Shown here piece by piece: positions 26,828 to 36,338 of a stretch of 64,000 bases of DNA. The first letter of the stretch is position 1, and each line of letters starts with the position of its first letter. The stretch comes from Paenibacillus taichungensis (GTDB lineage: Bacteria; Bacillota; Bacilli; Paenibacillales; Paenibacillaceae): assembly GCF_003287275.1 (NCBI RefSeq), contig NZ_QEVW01000026.1, forward strand, positions 91,393 to 155,392, read 5' to 3'. The notes below the pieces were generated by a model, which worked only from the letters and a program-made list of their open reading frames with translations, was not told the origin of the DNA and did no database searches. The translations under genes were made by a program, and so were the position numbers.

Positions 26828-27748
26828 TTATGAATGTTTATCAAAAATTAATGAGCCATTACCATAGATAGGATCATATCCTGATTCTCCGAGATCCTTT
26901 GAGATGGAATTAAGGTCTTTTATAATATGCTCGACTATCTTTTCGTCCTTCACATATTCACTAGATGAAAGAAAATTAGCAACGACTCCAGTAACATGGG
27001 CAGTAGCAAATGATGTCCCATTAAAAACACGGTATTCATTGTTTGGTTGAAGAGTAAGAATATTGACTCCGGGAGCACTATAATCAATTTTCCCCAATGA
27101 AACATAAGGATAAGGGTTTTCCAAGTGATCAATGGCAGAAACTGAAATCACATTTTCATAAGCTGCTGGAAACTGAGTGCTCATTCCTGGGTTATTCCCT
27201 GCAGCAGCTATAATAATTATTCCTTTGTCTATTGCTTTTTCAACCGCACCTTTTAATAAAGGATCATCTCTTTTAATACCGAAACTCATATTAATGACAT
27301 CAACATCCTGTTTGATTGCCCATTCTATTCCGCTTACAAAACTACTTAAATCGCCTTTTCCTTTATCATCAAGCACCTTAATAGATAGAATCTCTACATT
27401 ACTAGAGATGCCTGTAATTCCTTTTCCGTTGTCATTAGCAGTTATTATACCTGCCATTGCAGTTCCATGCCCTAGTCTGTCAATCGCGTCATTAGTGGAA
27501 TCAATAGCGTTATAGTGCGATATGTAAACTCCTTCAAGATCTCGGTGCGTACTATCTACTCCACTATCCATAATCGCAATCTTTACATTCTTATAAGTTT
27601 GTTTTAAAGAGTGAGAATTAATATAAGATATTCCCCAAGGCTCATACTGAGTACTCGTAAAATCTAACTGCTCAATCTCCTCATTCGTAAGTACAGTAAA
27701 TGATTCCTTTGTCTCCCTACTAAACTTCATAATAAGAAACGTTGACAA
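26828..27748 (-). CDS. Subtilisin-like serine protease (S8 family)
   Basis: The catalytic triad is complete: D61 (MDSGVD), H94 (GHGTAMAG) and S246 (NGTSFATA), with oxyanion N185. Length is about 300 residues with no evident inhibitor prodomain. The listed start is the first canonical codon (TTG), but no ribosome site precedes it. AGGTGGAG lies 45-55 nt further upstream before an in-frame ATA at 27793, and from there the frame reads LKKSLLLLILTSIVL, a clean membrane anchor. The true protein is therefore probably 15 residues longer, starting at ATA or at a mutated ATG. It is membrane-anchored outside the cell and coupled to the exported protein downstream. Confidence 0.9.
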   Translation of the reverse strand: MSTFLIMKFSRETKESFTVLTNEEIEQLDFTSTQYEPWGISYINSHSLKQTYKNVKIAIMDSGVDSTHRDLEGVYISHYNAIDSTNDAIDRLGHGTAMAGIITANDNGKGITGISSNVEILSIKVLDDKGKGDLSSFVSGIEWAIKQDVDVINMSFGIKRDDPLLKGAVEKAIDKGIIIIAAAGNNPGMSTQFPAAYENVISVSAIDHLENPYPYVSLGKIDYSAPGVNILTLQPNNEYRVFNGTSFATAHVTGVVANFLSSSEYVKDEKIVEHIIKDLNSISKDLGESGYDPIYGNGSLIFDKHS

Positions 27749-27974
27749 TACTATCGAAGTTAATATGAGTAATAATAGAGATTTTTTAAGTATTAAAACT
27801 CCACCTCTCTTTTTTGGATAACTTTATAAATAGTTAACATTTGTAATTTTATTATATAAATATTATTTTGTAAATATATTGAAATAATTATATATTAATA
27901 TTTATATATTGAATATTATCCCATTAATTGAAATAATATAAGAATAGAACTTATGAGAGTAGGGTGAGTCAAAA

Positions 27975-28442
27975 ATGAGTTTTGAATTCTTTATAGCCGC
28001 AGATCGTCCAATTCCTGAGATCAAACAAAACGGACCTGAGGTTTTAACGGTAAAAGATATGATCCGTATGAATGTTCCAGATGGACCAATACCATGGAAA
28101 GCTATGAAGGAGGATGCAGAAGTACTTTACAATCCTGATCCCGTAGCCTTTAATCGTTTTCATCTAGAAAGCGCCCCTTATGCTTTTAAAATCATGAGTA
28201 ATTACACCGATTTCAATCATATCTATACATTCGATGTTTCCCAATTGAATTTAGCAAAGGATCTATATAACTATATAAGTTCACTCGATAATGAAATAAA
28301 CTTAGAAGTCTGGCATCTATGGTTCGGCTATGATAATGAAAATGAAGTCATTACTAGAAAAAATTTGTTGCGCTCCAATCTTACTACCTCTGATTTTGAA
28401 GCAGCACTTAATGAGAGTTGGTGCATAGATATTAAAAGCTAA
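27975..28442 (+). CDS. Hypothetical 155-residue cytoplasmic protein
   Basis: No family was recognised. The protein is soluble and acidic, begins MSFEFFIAADRPIPEIKQNG and has a conserved-looking HLWFGYDNENEV segment. GGGTGAG precedes the ATG. It is AT-rich like the protease operon, from which it is divergent with 181 bp between the two start regions, and a hairpin follows its stop. An immunity or accessory role is possible from position only. Confidence 0.7.
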   Translation: MSFEFFIAADRPIPEIKQNGPEVLTVKDMIRMNVPDGPIPWKAMKEDAEVLYNPDPVAFNRFHLESAPYAFKIMSNYTDFNHIYTFDVSQLNLAKDLYNYISSLDNEINLEVWHLWFGYDNENEVITRKNLLRSNLTTSDFEAALNESWCIDIKS

Positions 28443-28453
28443 TTCGTAAAGCA

Positions 28454-28498
28454 AGGAATAGATAAGGGACGGCTAGGAGCAGTTTCTTATCTATTCCT
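28454..28498 (+). terminator. 13-bp perfect hairpin after the 155-residue gene
   Basis: AGGAATAGATAAG pairs exactly with CTTATCTATTCCT around 19 nt, starting 12 bp after the stop. The T tract is weak. Confidence 0.6.
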
Positions 28499-28588
28499 CT
28501 AAATTATTGTCTTTACTATCATCAAGCAAGTGGTCGTGGCTACTGTTCCCTCACTGGCCGGGTCAGGCTGGACGGTAAGCCAAACCAC

Positions 28589-28638
28589 AAACCCCCGCGC
28601 AGCCTTGCCATCCTGTGATGAAGGCTGCGCGGGGGTTT
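28589..28638. terminator. 18-bp GC-rich bidirectional terminator
   Basis: Arms 28589-28606 and 28621-28638 pair perfectly (AAACCCCCGCGCAGCCTT), with T-rich sequence on both sides. It ends the WXG100-type gene on the minus strand, 150 bp past its stop. The rest of the 345-bp gap shows nothing recognisable. Confidence 0.85.
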
Positions 28639-28787
28639 TATTTATGGGCAGGTTCACGGTTAATCCTCCCGCCCTCATTACTATTTGCCATGTGACACAC
28701 AAAAAAATCACACGGCTCCATTGTAAAAACTGACACACAGGCGTAATTAGGTAACTCTGTGTGCCTGCTAGACGTGCCATCTGTGGC

Positions 28788-29774
28788 TTAGTTATACTCA
28801 CGCCACGGAATATATTCAATATCGTTGTCGCCACGCGTGACCACGATCATATTCTCGATTTTGCCTGTATCCTTGTTGGTTCGGTAGATCATCGTACGTG
28901 TCTCGCCTTCCTCCGGAACGGAGAACAGAAACTTGTCCGCGACAAAGGAAGAACCGAGCCCTGTCGCATGTTCTGTAAAGGCGGATCCACTCTTGCTGGT
29001 CAACAACAGGCCGATTCCATAAGCTGTAGCCGTTTGTGCTCCTTTACCAAAGAGATGTTCCCCTTGACTGGTCGTATGGGTTTGTTCCCAATACTCGTAT
29101 TTTTTCGTATCCTTGTTGTAATCCACGACGTTACCCTGTTTATCCAGGCTGATGCTGGTCGTTTCACCCTTGTCACTTTTCACTTGATACGTGCCTACAA
29201 TGGAATCCTCGGTAATCTTCACCGTCTTGCCTGTGTTTGGATCGGTTTGATAGATTTCATCCTCATATTGAAGCCGAATAATGTTCATGCTGGCCTGAAG
29301 CTGCTGTGCCAGTTTCTCGTCACCCATATCCTCGGCTTTCTTCAACATTTCCTCATAATTCTTGTAATCTTCGGCGTCCTTCTTCTTCCAATCATCCATA
29401 TTCTCTGGAGGACCAGACGTTTTGTCCGAGCTATCACCTTTATGTTTACCGAGGGACGTAAGAGTCTGTGCCGCGGTCAAAGCCACCATAATAGCCTTGC
29501 TCAACGCGTCTTCATCCGTTGTACGGAAACGCTCGGCAATTTTCTTGAGCTCAGACTGAATGGACAGAATCAGCTCCAGGACGGACTTCATTGTACCTTG
29601 GGCTGTTGCATAATCATTATAAAAGCGCTCCTGCTCCATTCCGTCCCAATTACTGCGCATGACACGGATCTGGCTGTCCAATGTGGACATGAACCCCGAC
29701 AATTGCTGATGTGCCTGAGCGAATTGCCCGCTGACTGTATCCAGTTGCTCCGGTGTTACCTTAATCTGTGTCAT
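28788..29774 (-). CDS. WXG100-domain fusion protein, candidate type VII secretion substrate
   Basis: A 328-residue protein. Residues 1-95 form an ESAT-6/WXG100 helical hairpin with W43-D44-G45 at the expected turn. A charged linker (about 110-140, KHKGDSSDKTSGPPENMDDW) leads to a C-terminal region of about 190 residues that I do not recognise (YGIGLLLTSKSGSAF, FVADKFLFSVPEEGE). WXG100 fusions are commonly exported by the Esx/Yuk system, often carrying a toxin or adaptor. No secretion genes or LXG immunity gene are adjacent. GAGGAG precedes the ATG. Confidence 0.85.
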   Translation of the reverse strand: MTQIKVTPEQLDTVSGQFAQAHQQLSGFMSTLDSQIRVMRSNWDGMEQERFYNDYATAQGTMKSVLELILSIQSELKKIAERFRTTDEDALSKAIMVALTAAQTLTSLGKHKGDSSDKTSGPPENMDDWKKKDAEDYKNYEEMLKKAEDMGDEKLAQQLQASMNIIRLQYEDEIYQTDPNTGKTVKITEDSIVGTYQVKSDKGETTSISLDKQGNVVDYNKDTKKYEYWEQTHTTSQGEHLFGKGAQTATAYGIGLLLTSKSGSAFTEHATGLGSSFVADKFLFSVPEEGETRTMIYRTNKDTGKIENMIVVTRGDNDIEYIPWREYN

Positions 29775-29825
29775 CCTGCATGCTCCTCTTCGTCATATTC
29801 CTCCTGTTTCGTGGTCCACCGATGA

Positions 29826-30290
29826 TTATCTTGCAGTCTGGTCTGCCTTGATCTCCAGATGCAGTAGCGGAAACGGGTTACCGGAACCATCCAACTCGGA
29901 ACGACCAATTTGTACAAATCCCATTTTTTCGTAGAATCGGGCTGCTCCAGCATTCTGCTCATTGACATCCACTTTGAGGTGACTGCCTTTGATGTTAAGG
30001 GTATGGTTGATCAGAAGACGTCCCAAACCCTGTCCATGCTGACTGACATCTATAAACAACATCTCAATAAAGTTATCATCCAAACCGATAAAACCAACGG
30101 GTTCATCGTCAGCATTCAGTGCTTCCCATACCTCAACTTGCCTTTGCTGCAAAACGTCGCTCACTACCTTTTTATAGAACTGGATGTGATGCTCTTCCAA
30201 AAACGTATGGGTTGCCCGAACGGCTCTCTCCCAAATCTCGACCAACTTGTCATGATCCTGATCACGATATGAAGCAATTAACATGTCCAA
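29826..30290 (-). CDS. GNAT-family N-acetyltransferase, YjaB-like
   Basis: A 154-residue acetyltransferase: the N-terminal LVEIWERAVRATHTFL helices, the CoA loop QHGQGLGRLLINH and DVNEQNAGAARFYEKMGF. These match the YjaB branch. AAAGGAG lies 6 nt before TTG at 30290, which is preferred over ATG at 30284 (too far) and over the longer ATG start at 30350 that has no ribosome site. It precedes the WXG100 gene by 51 bp and may be co-transcribed. The 311-bp gap upstream holds only a promoter-like AT stretch and the terminator at 30485. Confidence 0.88.
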   Translation of the reverse strand: MDMLIASYRDQDHDKLVEIWERAVRATHTFLEEHHIQFYKKVVSDVLQQRQVEVWEALNADDEPVGFIGLDDNFIEMLFIDVSQHGQGLGRLLINHTLNIKGSHLKVDVNEQNAGAARFYEKMGFVQIGRSELDGSGNPFPLLHLEIKADQTAR

Positions 30291-30484
30291 CGTATTCTCC
30301 TTTTTCTTTTCCAGATAACGATTATGTAACCATCCGATCCTGGGATTCATTTTGGTTAATACCTCAAATTTTATATAACTCTACGTATATTTTACCATGC
30401 CCAACACTCAATCTGTACCCACCAATGCCAATCTTGAGTCAACTTTCCAATGCGTAATAAGGATCACTTACCAAAAAAGCAGAA

Positions 30485-30529
30485 AATAAAAGGCAGCCAA
30501 AGTCACCTTGAACTGGTGCTCTAGCTGCC
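30485..30529 (-). terminator. Intrinsic terminator of the DUF4132 operon
   Basis: GGCAGC and GCTGCC form the base, with an inner ACC/GGT stem, followed by TTTTATTTTC on the minus strand. Confidence 0.7.
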
Positions 30530-30601
30530 TGATATTCGATAGGTCCACTCGACTTCGTCAATCTAATGCCACTTGCTACAGCCTCATTTCAACATGACTA
30601 A

Positions 30602-33600
30602 TCAATGCTGCAATTGTGCAAGGATTTGCGGGTCCTTAATTTTCTTGTCTTCAGCCAATAACATCACTTTCGCTAAAATCTCAGCCGTTCTTGGATCTTC
30701 ATCGAGGAATGGCAAGAAGATTCTGCCCCGGTGCTGACTATGCACAGGTACGATATGAAGCGCGCCCGTCGCCTGTTTGAACACATTACCGCTGCCAAGA
30801 TGAACGGCATACTCGCCCAGTTCACCATCAATTCGAGCGTAATTTCCATCGAGTCGTACGTTATCGACCTTCAACAGACGCAGTGACTCATTCACAATCA
30901 CATGACGCATCTCAATCGTGGTCAAGCTGGCTTCCGGATCTACTCCGCCAACATGCGCAACGCTAACCACCAAATCAATGTCACGCATGACTTCCGAGAA
31001 GAAGACCGGCGGTACATCCTTCAACGCAACAGGTTTGTAAGTTCTCCGATCATAGAACTGCACCGTCTCCAGGGTAGGCGCTTCTGTATCTGCGGGTGAG
31101 AACCAGTCTGCCATGGCATAGAGATTGGCAATCAGATTATGCTCATAGCTTACCTTTTGCAGTCCTTCCTCATAGCTGACGGTCCATTGACGTCCTTTAA
31201 GCAGAGCAACTGCTTTTTTCGGCTGAATCTGATAACCTGCATACCGACGGGATACCGTTCCATTAGCCAGCTCATCCTCATTCGGAAGATAGAGTTCACG
31301 GAACACCTGCTTGAATAGCTGACGTTCCTGATGGTTGAACAGATCCCGTTGGAATTCACTCCAGCTACCACTCTGGAACAGATGCAATGGATGTGCAATG
31401 AGCAGCCGATCCTGTTCCGCCAATATTTGAATTGAGCTGTCTGATTTATCCGAAGCCGGAGTAACCAGCCCACCGGACGTTACATCGAAACGGCCCAGCT
31501 TGTCCTCTGCTAGGAACACAAGCGTGCGAACCAGTGGACGAAGAACCGGATTCTGCAACAGACTTGAAACTTCCTCTCTCGTAAATGAAGTTCCTGCCGT
31601 CATGGAACGCTCCAATTCCTGTCTTGCCCGGCGATACTGATCAACCAAATCGGTCTTTAATTCCTTCAATTCGGCGATGTATCCATCTTTCTTGAACCGG
31701 GCAGGTACAGACTTGAGTGTCTTCCCTTTGCTTACGATAAGCAGCTCCGGCTGCCCTTCTTCATCAATGACCAATTGGGCTGTCGTAGCCTCATCCAGTT
31801 CATGGGGCTCAAAATAGGATTTCATCTCATCCAGCTTGCGAGCTTCCATATCCCACATCAGCCGGGTAACATCGGCATACCCCGCATTACGGGCAAGGTT
31901 GCCCAGCGCTATTTGGGATACCAGACCCTCACTGGCTCGCCGCTGTGCGCCAAACTGTTTGCTCTGCATCAGAAACTTCTGAATGAAGTCGTACCGCTCA
32001 CGCAGATCCTGTCCCCGTTCTTCTGCAAACGGAATCAGGCTGTAGGTCAACAAATGATCTTTATTGCGCTTATCTTCCACGGACTCACGCATGTCTTCTA
32101 GTTTTAGCTTCCCAAGTGCCGCATCCGCGAATAATTGTGATCTGCGGTGATTGGCTCCCCCGGAGATATATTTGGCACAATCGTACAACAGACCGAACCG
32201 CTCCTCACCGACGGCCTCGTATGCCTCCTCGAACCAGGCGATATCAAATGCACCTTCGTTAAAGTCTTGAGGTGAGATTGGAGAATAATGCGCCACAATG
32301 GTTTCCTTTTCAGCAGTGAACCGTTCATTGATATGAGCATGGAAGTACCAGGCTGCACTGCGCAGTCCTTCCCATCCGAGATGCTTCGCAACAATCTCCA
32401 TCCATTGCGGCGCGTACATTGCGGCTTCCAGGAGCTTCTTCTCCTGGATGGGATGCTTCGCCAGCAATTGTCCCAGCAACGCTTCGTCTTCTCCATCACG
32501 CGGATGGCAAACCTGAATCAGATGGCTGAACGTTTCTTTACGTGTGGTATTGTCACCGTAGCTGTAGATATATCCCCGGACAAAGGTATCCTGATCCATG
32601 GCAGCAACGAGATGCACCCAATGCTCCAACCCTTCAATGCGTTCAAGCTTCATGGCCAGAGTACTTACTTCTGTTGAGAGCTCTCCTCGGGTTAGCTCAA
32701 TCTCCAAAATTCGTTCAACAACTGTTCTTCGCAGGTCTGCCAATACCGGTTTCTCTGTAATCCAGTCGGACCGGCTTGAGGTTAACTCCCGAATAAACTG
32801 GGCACGAGACTCTCCCACAAGCAGCTGCTTGTAGACTTCCTGTGCATCAATGAAGTCCAATTCATAGGCACGCAGGTAATCGTTCAGAGTGAGGAAGGAG
32901 CCTTGGTTACTGTCCTTATTTAATCGGTCGAATTGGATTAACGTCTGGAAATATCGCTTGAAACTGTTATCATCGTGTACTCGATCCCGCACAATATAGA
33001 ACCATGGGCCGGACAAGACAGCGAGCATGCCAGCTTCCTTTTCCATTTGTTCCTCAGGCATCATTTTCATCAGCGCATACAATGTCCGCTCAGCGATTTC
33101 AAATGTGTCTGACTTATCGCTGTCCTCATAAACGGCCTCAATCAGCGTTTTCACCTGATCTGTGTAACGAAGCTCACTCACCAACTTTTTCATGTCCTGG
33201 ATATACTGAACCGGATAGACGGCTTCGGCAAATTCCTTACGCCATCCTTCCAGCAGCCAGTGTTTCTCCAACTCACTATATTCATATATGGTGGAATAGT
33301 AACGGTAATAACTATCCAGCTTCTTATTCAGATCCTCCAAACGGATCACAAACAAAATTTGCAGCAATTCTTTACTATCCAGACCACTCTTCTGAACATA
33401 TTCTCCCCATATGTTATGGAGTGGGAACTGCTCCAATAATGCTATATCTTGCCGCTGATCATAAGGAATGAAGACCATGGCACGCAATGTCGCACCTACA
33501 AGCAAGGTTTCTTTGTAACCGGCATAATATTCTGCCTCATATTCATGGTCTCTGTGCTCATGTAACAACGCATCCAAACCATCAAGAAACTGCTTCGCTT

Positions 33601-35587
33601 TTTCCAGGGAAAGGGTAAACATGTCCTTCGGCTTGAAGCCGCCGAGATCACGTTCTTCCTGAAGCAATGGATTTTCCCATGAAGGATCATACAAACCGAA
33701 TCCATTAGCCGCCGTATACCTGCTGCTCTGCTCTGTAAGCTTGTCCAGCAGCTTCTGCTCCTTGGCTGTTGGTGTTTTGATTAACGCTATGATTGGCTGA
33801 ATCTGCTCCTGCTGCTCCGTGCGTTGTGGATCTGCGGAGATCTCGGTCAACAGCTCCAGCGCACCCAATCGCTGAAGTTCAGTTTTGGATTGTACAAGTC
33901 GTTTCAGGGATACCATCAGCTGATCGGTTGGCTGAAGCAATAACACCTGAATGATCTTCTGACGCAAAGATCCTGTTTTCAGTTTGAGCAACGCCTCCAT
34001 TTGCAGCATCTCTTCGAGCGTCAGCGTCAACAGTTTGGCTTTGAGCAGAGCATTCTCACGGTTGTTCATGCTCTTATCCGACAGACTATCAAAAATAAAC
34101 TGCCTTTGTACTTCGCTCTCGGGATGATGGACAAACTGGGACAACAATTCTCCTCGCAAATCCGGGCTTAGCTTGTCTTTGAGCGCAATGACCTCGCCAA
34201 TCCATTCCGGGTCCATGTCATACGCAGCAAGGTACAGCATTTTTTTCACTACATCATCTGGATCAATCCGATATTGAACAAATTCAAGAACACCGGATGG
34301 TCCTCCTGCCCCTCCCTGCGGAATGTAGGCCAGCATTTGTTTAAACAGATCAAAGTCACGCCGACGCACGGCTTTATCTTCAAATACAGGCAGCGGCCAA
34401 ACGTGAACACTGCGTTGATTCTCCCCATTTTCGAAGCTCCAGTTAAACATGTACATGGCATCATAATTCTCAATCACCCAATGCAGCAATTCCAGATCCT
34501 GAACTTCAAGATACTGACGTGCCATGTTTAAGCGCAGCCCTCTGTTCTGACTGTTAGCAAGTACGTATTGTGCAACAATCTGCTGATATACTTGCCCGTG
34601 ATCCATGATCTGGATGACTTTTCGCTCCAACTCATTCTCTTCAATAACAGCCGTTGCCCAGAGACTGATGAATAATTGGTTTGCATTGGCACTTTGCTGC
34701 CATTCTTCTCGCACCACAGGATCAGTCAATGCTTGATGCGCTTGTGTAATTAATTGCGCAGCAACACGCTGATTCGCCGCTTCAATTCCAATCCCTGTCC
34801 ATACGGCGAGCGCTCTCACCACCGAACTGAACCGTATCAGGTTGTTGTCGATGATTATTTTTAATATGTATATATACGCCTCAAGCGTTCCTTCATCCAT
34901 TCGTTCCACAATGCTCTGGCGCAACCCCTCCTGCAGTCTGGCTGCTACCAGCAATTCCCCAACCATCTGGTAAGCATCCACCTGAGCGCTCATGAAGATA
35001 CCTTTGATCATTTCAGTGGTCAGCAATGCATTCTGATTATCACCATAGATGATATCATGCAGCGCCTGCTTCATATCGCCGGTTTCATGATCCAGTTCAT
35101 AGGCAATGCAATCCGGTATAACGGCTCTAATCTCATGAAGATAATCAAACTTGTACTCCCGCATGGATACATATTCGTTCAGAGAGAAGCCATGTATCTC
35201 CATGCGGAACAAGGCAATCATTTTACGAAAAACCTGTCCAATATGCTGTTCGGGATCGGTCGTACGAAAGGGTCTGCGCTCGTAATGTTTGCTATAAGGA
35301 AAATTCGCGGCACGTTCTGCAATGTAACGGAACTGAGCCAAGAAGGATTCATTGACCAAATGCTCCAATACATCCAATAATGGACGGAACAATGGAGTTT
35401 TCGTCTCAGCAGACATACGTTTCAATTGCTGCTCTGCATCCAAATAGGCCTTTTCGTCTTCGCGCAAATAGGTGAATCCAGCCATCTCTGCAACATAGCT
35501 TGCAAGTTTCTGCTCCACGCCATTCAGCGATTTTACTTTTTCCTGCAACTCTTGTTGATACTGTTGAACTTTATCTTCCTGATTCAT
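30602..35587 (-). CDS. Giant DUF4132-family protein
   Basis: A soluble protein of about 1661 residues. Most of it is helical, with leucine-rich stretches suggestive of HEAT-like repeats around residues 400-650 (LRGELLSQFVHHPESEVQRQ). The last 400 residues match my memory of the DUF4132/MolR C-terminal region, including YAGYQIQPKKAVALLKGRQW and the terminal VKVDN...YARIDGELGEYAVHLGSGNVFKQ-like block. Function is unknown; E. coli MolR-type relatives were linked to molybdate only indirectly. The ATG at 35587 follows GAGGAGG. It sits 23 bp after a 139-residue gene, with which it forms an operon. Confidence 0.85.
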   Translation of the reverse strand: MNQEDKVQQYQQELQEKVKSLNGVEQKLASYVAEMAGFTYLREDEKAYLDAEQQLKRMSAETKTPLFRPLLDVLEHLVNESFLAQFRYIAERAANFPYSKHYERRPFRTTDPEQHIGQVFRKMIALFRMEIHGFSLNEYVSMREYKFDYLHEIRAVIPDCIAYELDHETGDMKQALHDIIYGDNQNALLTTEMIKGIFMSAQVDAYQMVGELLVAARLQEGLRQSIVERMDEGTLEAYIYILKIIIDNNLIRFSSVVRALAVWTGIGIEAANQRVAAQLITQAHQALTDPVVREEWQQSANANQLFISLWATAVIEENELERKVIQIMDHGQVYQQIVAQYVLANSQNRGLRLNMARQYLEVQDLELLHWVIENYDAMYMFNWSFENGENQRSVHVWPLPVFEDKAVRRRDFDLFKQMLAYIPQGGAGGPSGVLEFVQYRIDPDDVVKKMLYLAAYDMDPEWIGEVIALKDKLSPDLRGELLSQFVHHPESEVQRQFIFDSLSDKSMNNRENALLKAKLLTLTLEEMLQMEALLKLKTGSLRQKIIQVLLLQPTDQLMVSLKRLVQSKTELQRLGALELLTEISADPQRTEQQEQIQPIIALIKTPTAKEQKLLDKLTEQSSRYTAANGFGLYDPSWENPLLQEERDLGGFKPKDMFTLSLEKAKQFLDGLDALLHEHRDHEYEAEYYAGYKETLLVGATLRAMVFIPYDQRQDIALLEQFPLHNIWGEYVQKSGLDSKELLQILFVIRLEDLNKKLDSYYRYYSTIYEYSELEKHWLLEGWRKEFAEAVYPVQYIQDMKKLVSELRYTDQVKTLIEAVYEDSDKSDTFEIAERTLYALMKMMPEEQMEKEAGMLAVLSGPWFYIVRDRVHDDNSFKRYFQTLIQFDRLNKDSNQGSFLTLNDYLRAYELDFIDAQEVYKQLLVGESRAQFIRELTSSRSDWITEKPVLADLRRTVVERILEIELTRGELSTEVSTLAMKLERIEGLEHWVHLVAAMDQDTFVRGYIYSYGDNTTRKETFSHLIQVCHPRDGEDEALLGQLLAKHPIQEKKLLEAAMYAPQWMEIVAKHLGWEGLRSAAWYFHAHINERFTAEKETIVAHYSPISPQDFNEGAFDIAWFEEAYEAVGEERFGLLYDCAKYISGGANHRRSQLFADAALGKLKLEDMRESVEDKRNKDHLLTYSLIPFAEERGQDLRERYDFIQKFLMQSKQFGAQRRASEGLVSQIALGNLARNAGYADVTRLMWDMEARKLDEMKSYFEPHELDEATTAQLVIDEEGQPELLIVSKGKTLKSVPARFKKDGYIAELKELKTDLVDQYRRARQELERSMTAGTSFTREEVSSLLQNPVLRPLVRTLVFLAEDKLGRFDVTSGGLVTPASDKSDSSIQILAEQDRLLIAHPLHLFQSGSWSEFQRDLFNHQERQLFKQVFRELYLPNEDELANGTVSRRYAGYQIQPKKAVALLKGRQWTVSYEEGLQKVSYEHNLIANLYAMADWFSPADTEAPTLETVQFYDRRTYKPVALKDVPPVFFSEVMRDIDLVVSVAHVGGVDPEASLTTIEMRHVIVNESLRLLKVDNVRLDGNYARIDGELGEYAVHLGSGNVFKQATGALHIVPVHSQHRGRIFLPFLDEDPRTAEILAKVMLLAEDKKIKDPQILAQLQH

Positions 35588-35610
35588 TCCATTCTCCTCC
35601 TCGTCACTCT

Positions 35611-36030
35611 CTACCACAGACGCCCGGCAAGCATTGTAAAGCGGATAAATACCACATTATCGTTTTCCTGTATAATCAACGGATCATCCAGTGCCTGCAC
35701 CTCTTCATCATTGAGAAACACTTTAAATAACCCATCTTCATATGCGGTAACAGCTGTATCCATGGCACCTTCTACATCGCGAACCCCTTCGTTATATATC
35801 GTACCAAAGCCTACTTTTCCTGCTGCTCCCAGCTCTTGAATGTCCTCCGGCATCAGGTAGGCAAGCCATTCCGCTTCATTTTTCTTGTCCTGAAGAGCCT
35901 TGAGCTGCTGAGCCACCATGTTCTTAATAAGTTGTCTCAGCGTATCGGTTGTTTCCGGAAGTTCGGCAGCTTGTTTGGCAAGTGCCGGCTTGCGTTTACC
36001 CAGACTTTTCACCGTAATCCATACGTTCAC
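35611..36030 (-). CDS. Small partner protein of the DUF4132 gene
   Basis: A 139-residue protein of unknown family. GTG at 36030 is chosen because AGGAGG lies 7 nt before it; the longer ATG start has no ribosome site. The sequence begins with a beta-type VNVWITVKSLGKRK, has a Lys/Glu-rich helical middle and ends with FKVFLNDEEVQALDDPLIIQ and FIRFTMLAGRLW, which could be a small beta-sheet domain. It is the first gene of the operon with the giant DUF4132 protein, so a joint complex is the simplest inference. The 308-bp gap upstream of it holds only the fabF terminator. Confidence 0.75.
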   Translation of the reverse strand: MNVWITVKSLGKRKPALAKQAAELPETTDTLRQLIKNMVAQQLKALQDKKNEAEWLAYLMPEDIQELGAAGKVGFGTIYNEGVRDVEGAMDTAVTAYEDGLFKVFLNDEEVQALDDPLIIQENDNVVFIRFTMLAGRLW

Positions 36031-36292
36031 TGCTTTACCTCCTATGTATTGCTTTATGTTAGAAGAAGCCTCTATCATCTCTTGTATCTAATACCACCAT
36101 GGAAGATGGAACAAACGTAAACTTCGGTCTATTTCGTTATCCATTCTAATATGCGTACATATGTGCCCCTATTGAATATTTTAACGAATATCCCGGCTAT
36201 ATTCATGGGCCATTTCTCATGTTTACATGCAACCAGCGAACTAATGACCTATATTGCACTTTCGCAGCCGGAACAGCCTTAGCACAGCAAAT

Positions 36293-36332
36293 AAAAAGAG
36301 AACAGTGCGCCTTCGGGCAGTCACTGCTCTCT
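36293..36332 (-). terminator. Intrinsic terminator of fabF
   Basis: AGAGAGCAGTG and CACTGTTCTCT pair with one wobble, with a TTTTTATT tail on the minus strand, close after the fabF stop. Confidence 0.85.
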
Positions 36333-36338
36333 GTAACT

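Noticed and set aside
28499..28834. 111-codon minus-strand frame overlapping the WXG100 stop
   Set aside because: It spans the GC-rich terminator hairpin and has no ribosome site; the protein is low-complexity shadow sequence.
29771..29968. 65-codon minus-strand frame inside the GNAT/WXG100 junction
   Set aside because: It is an alternative frame of the acetyltransferase gene and has no family features.
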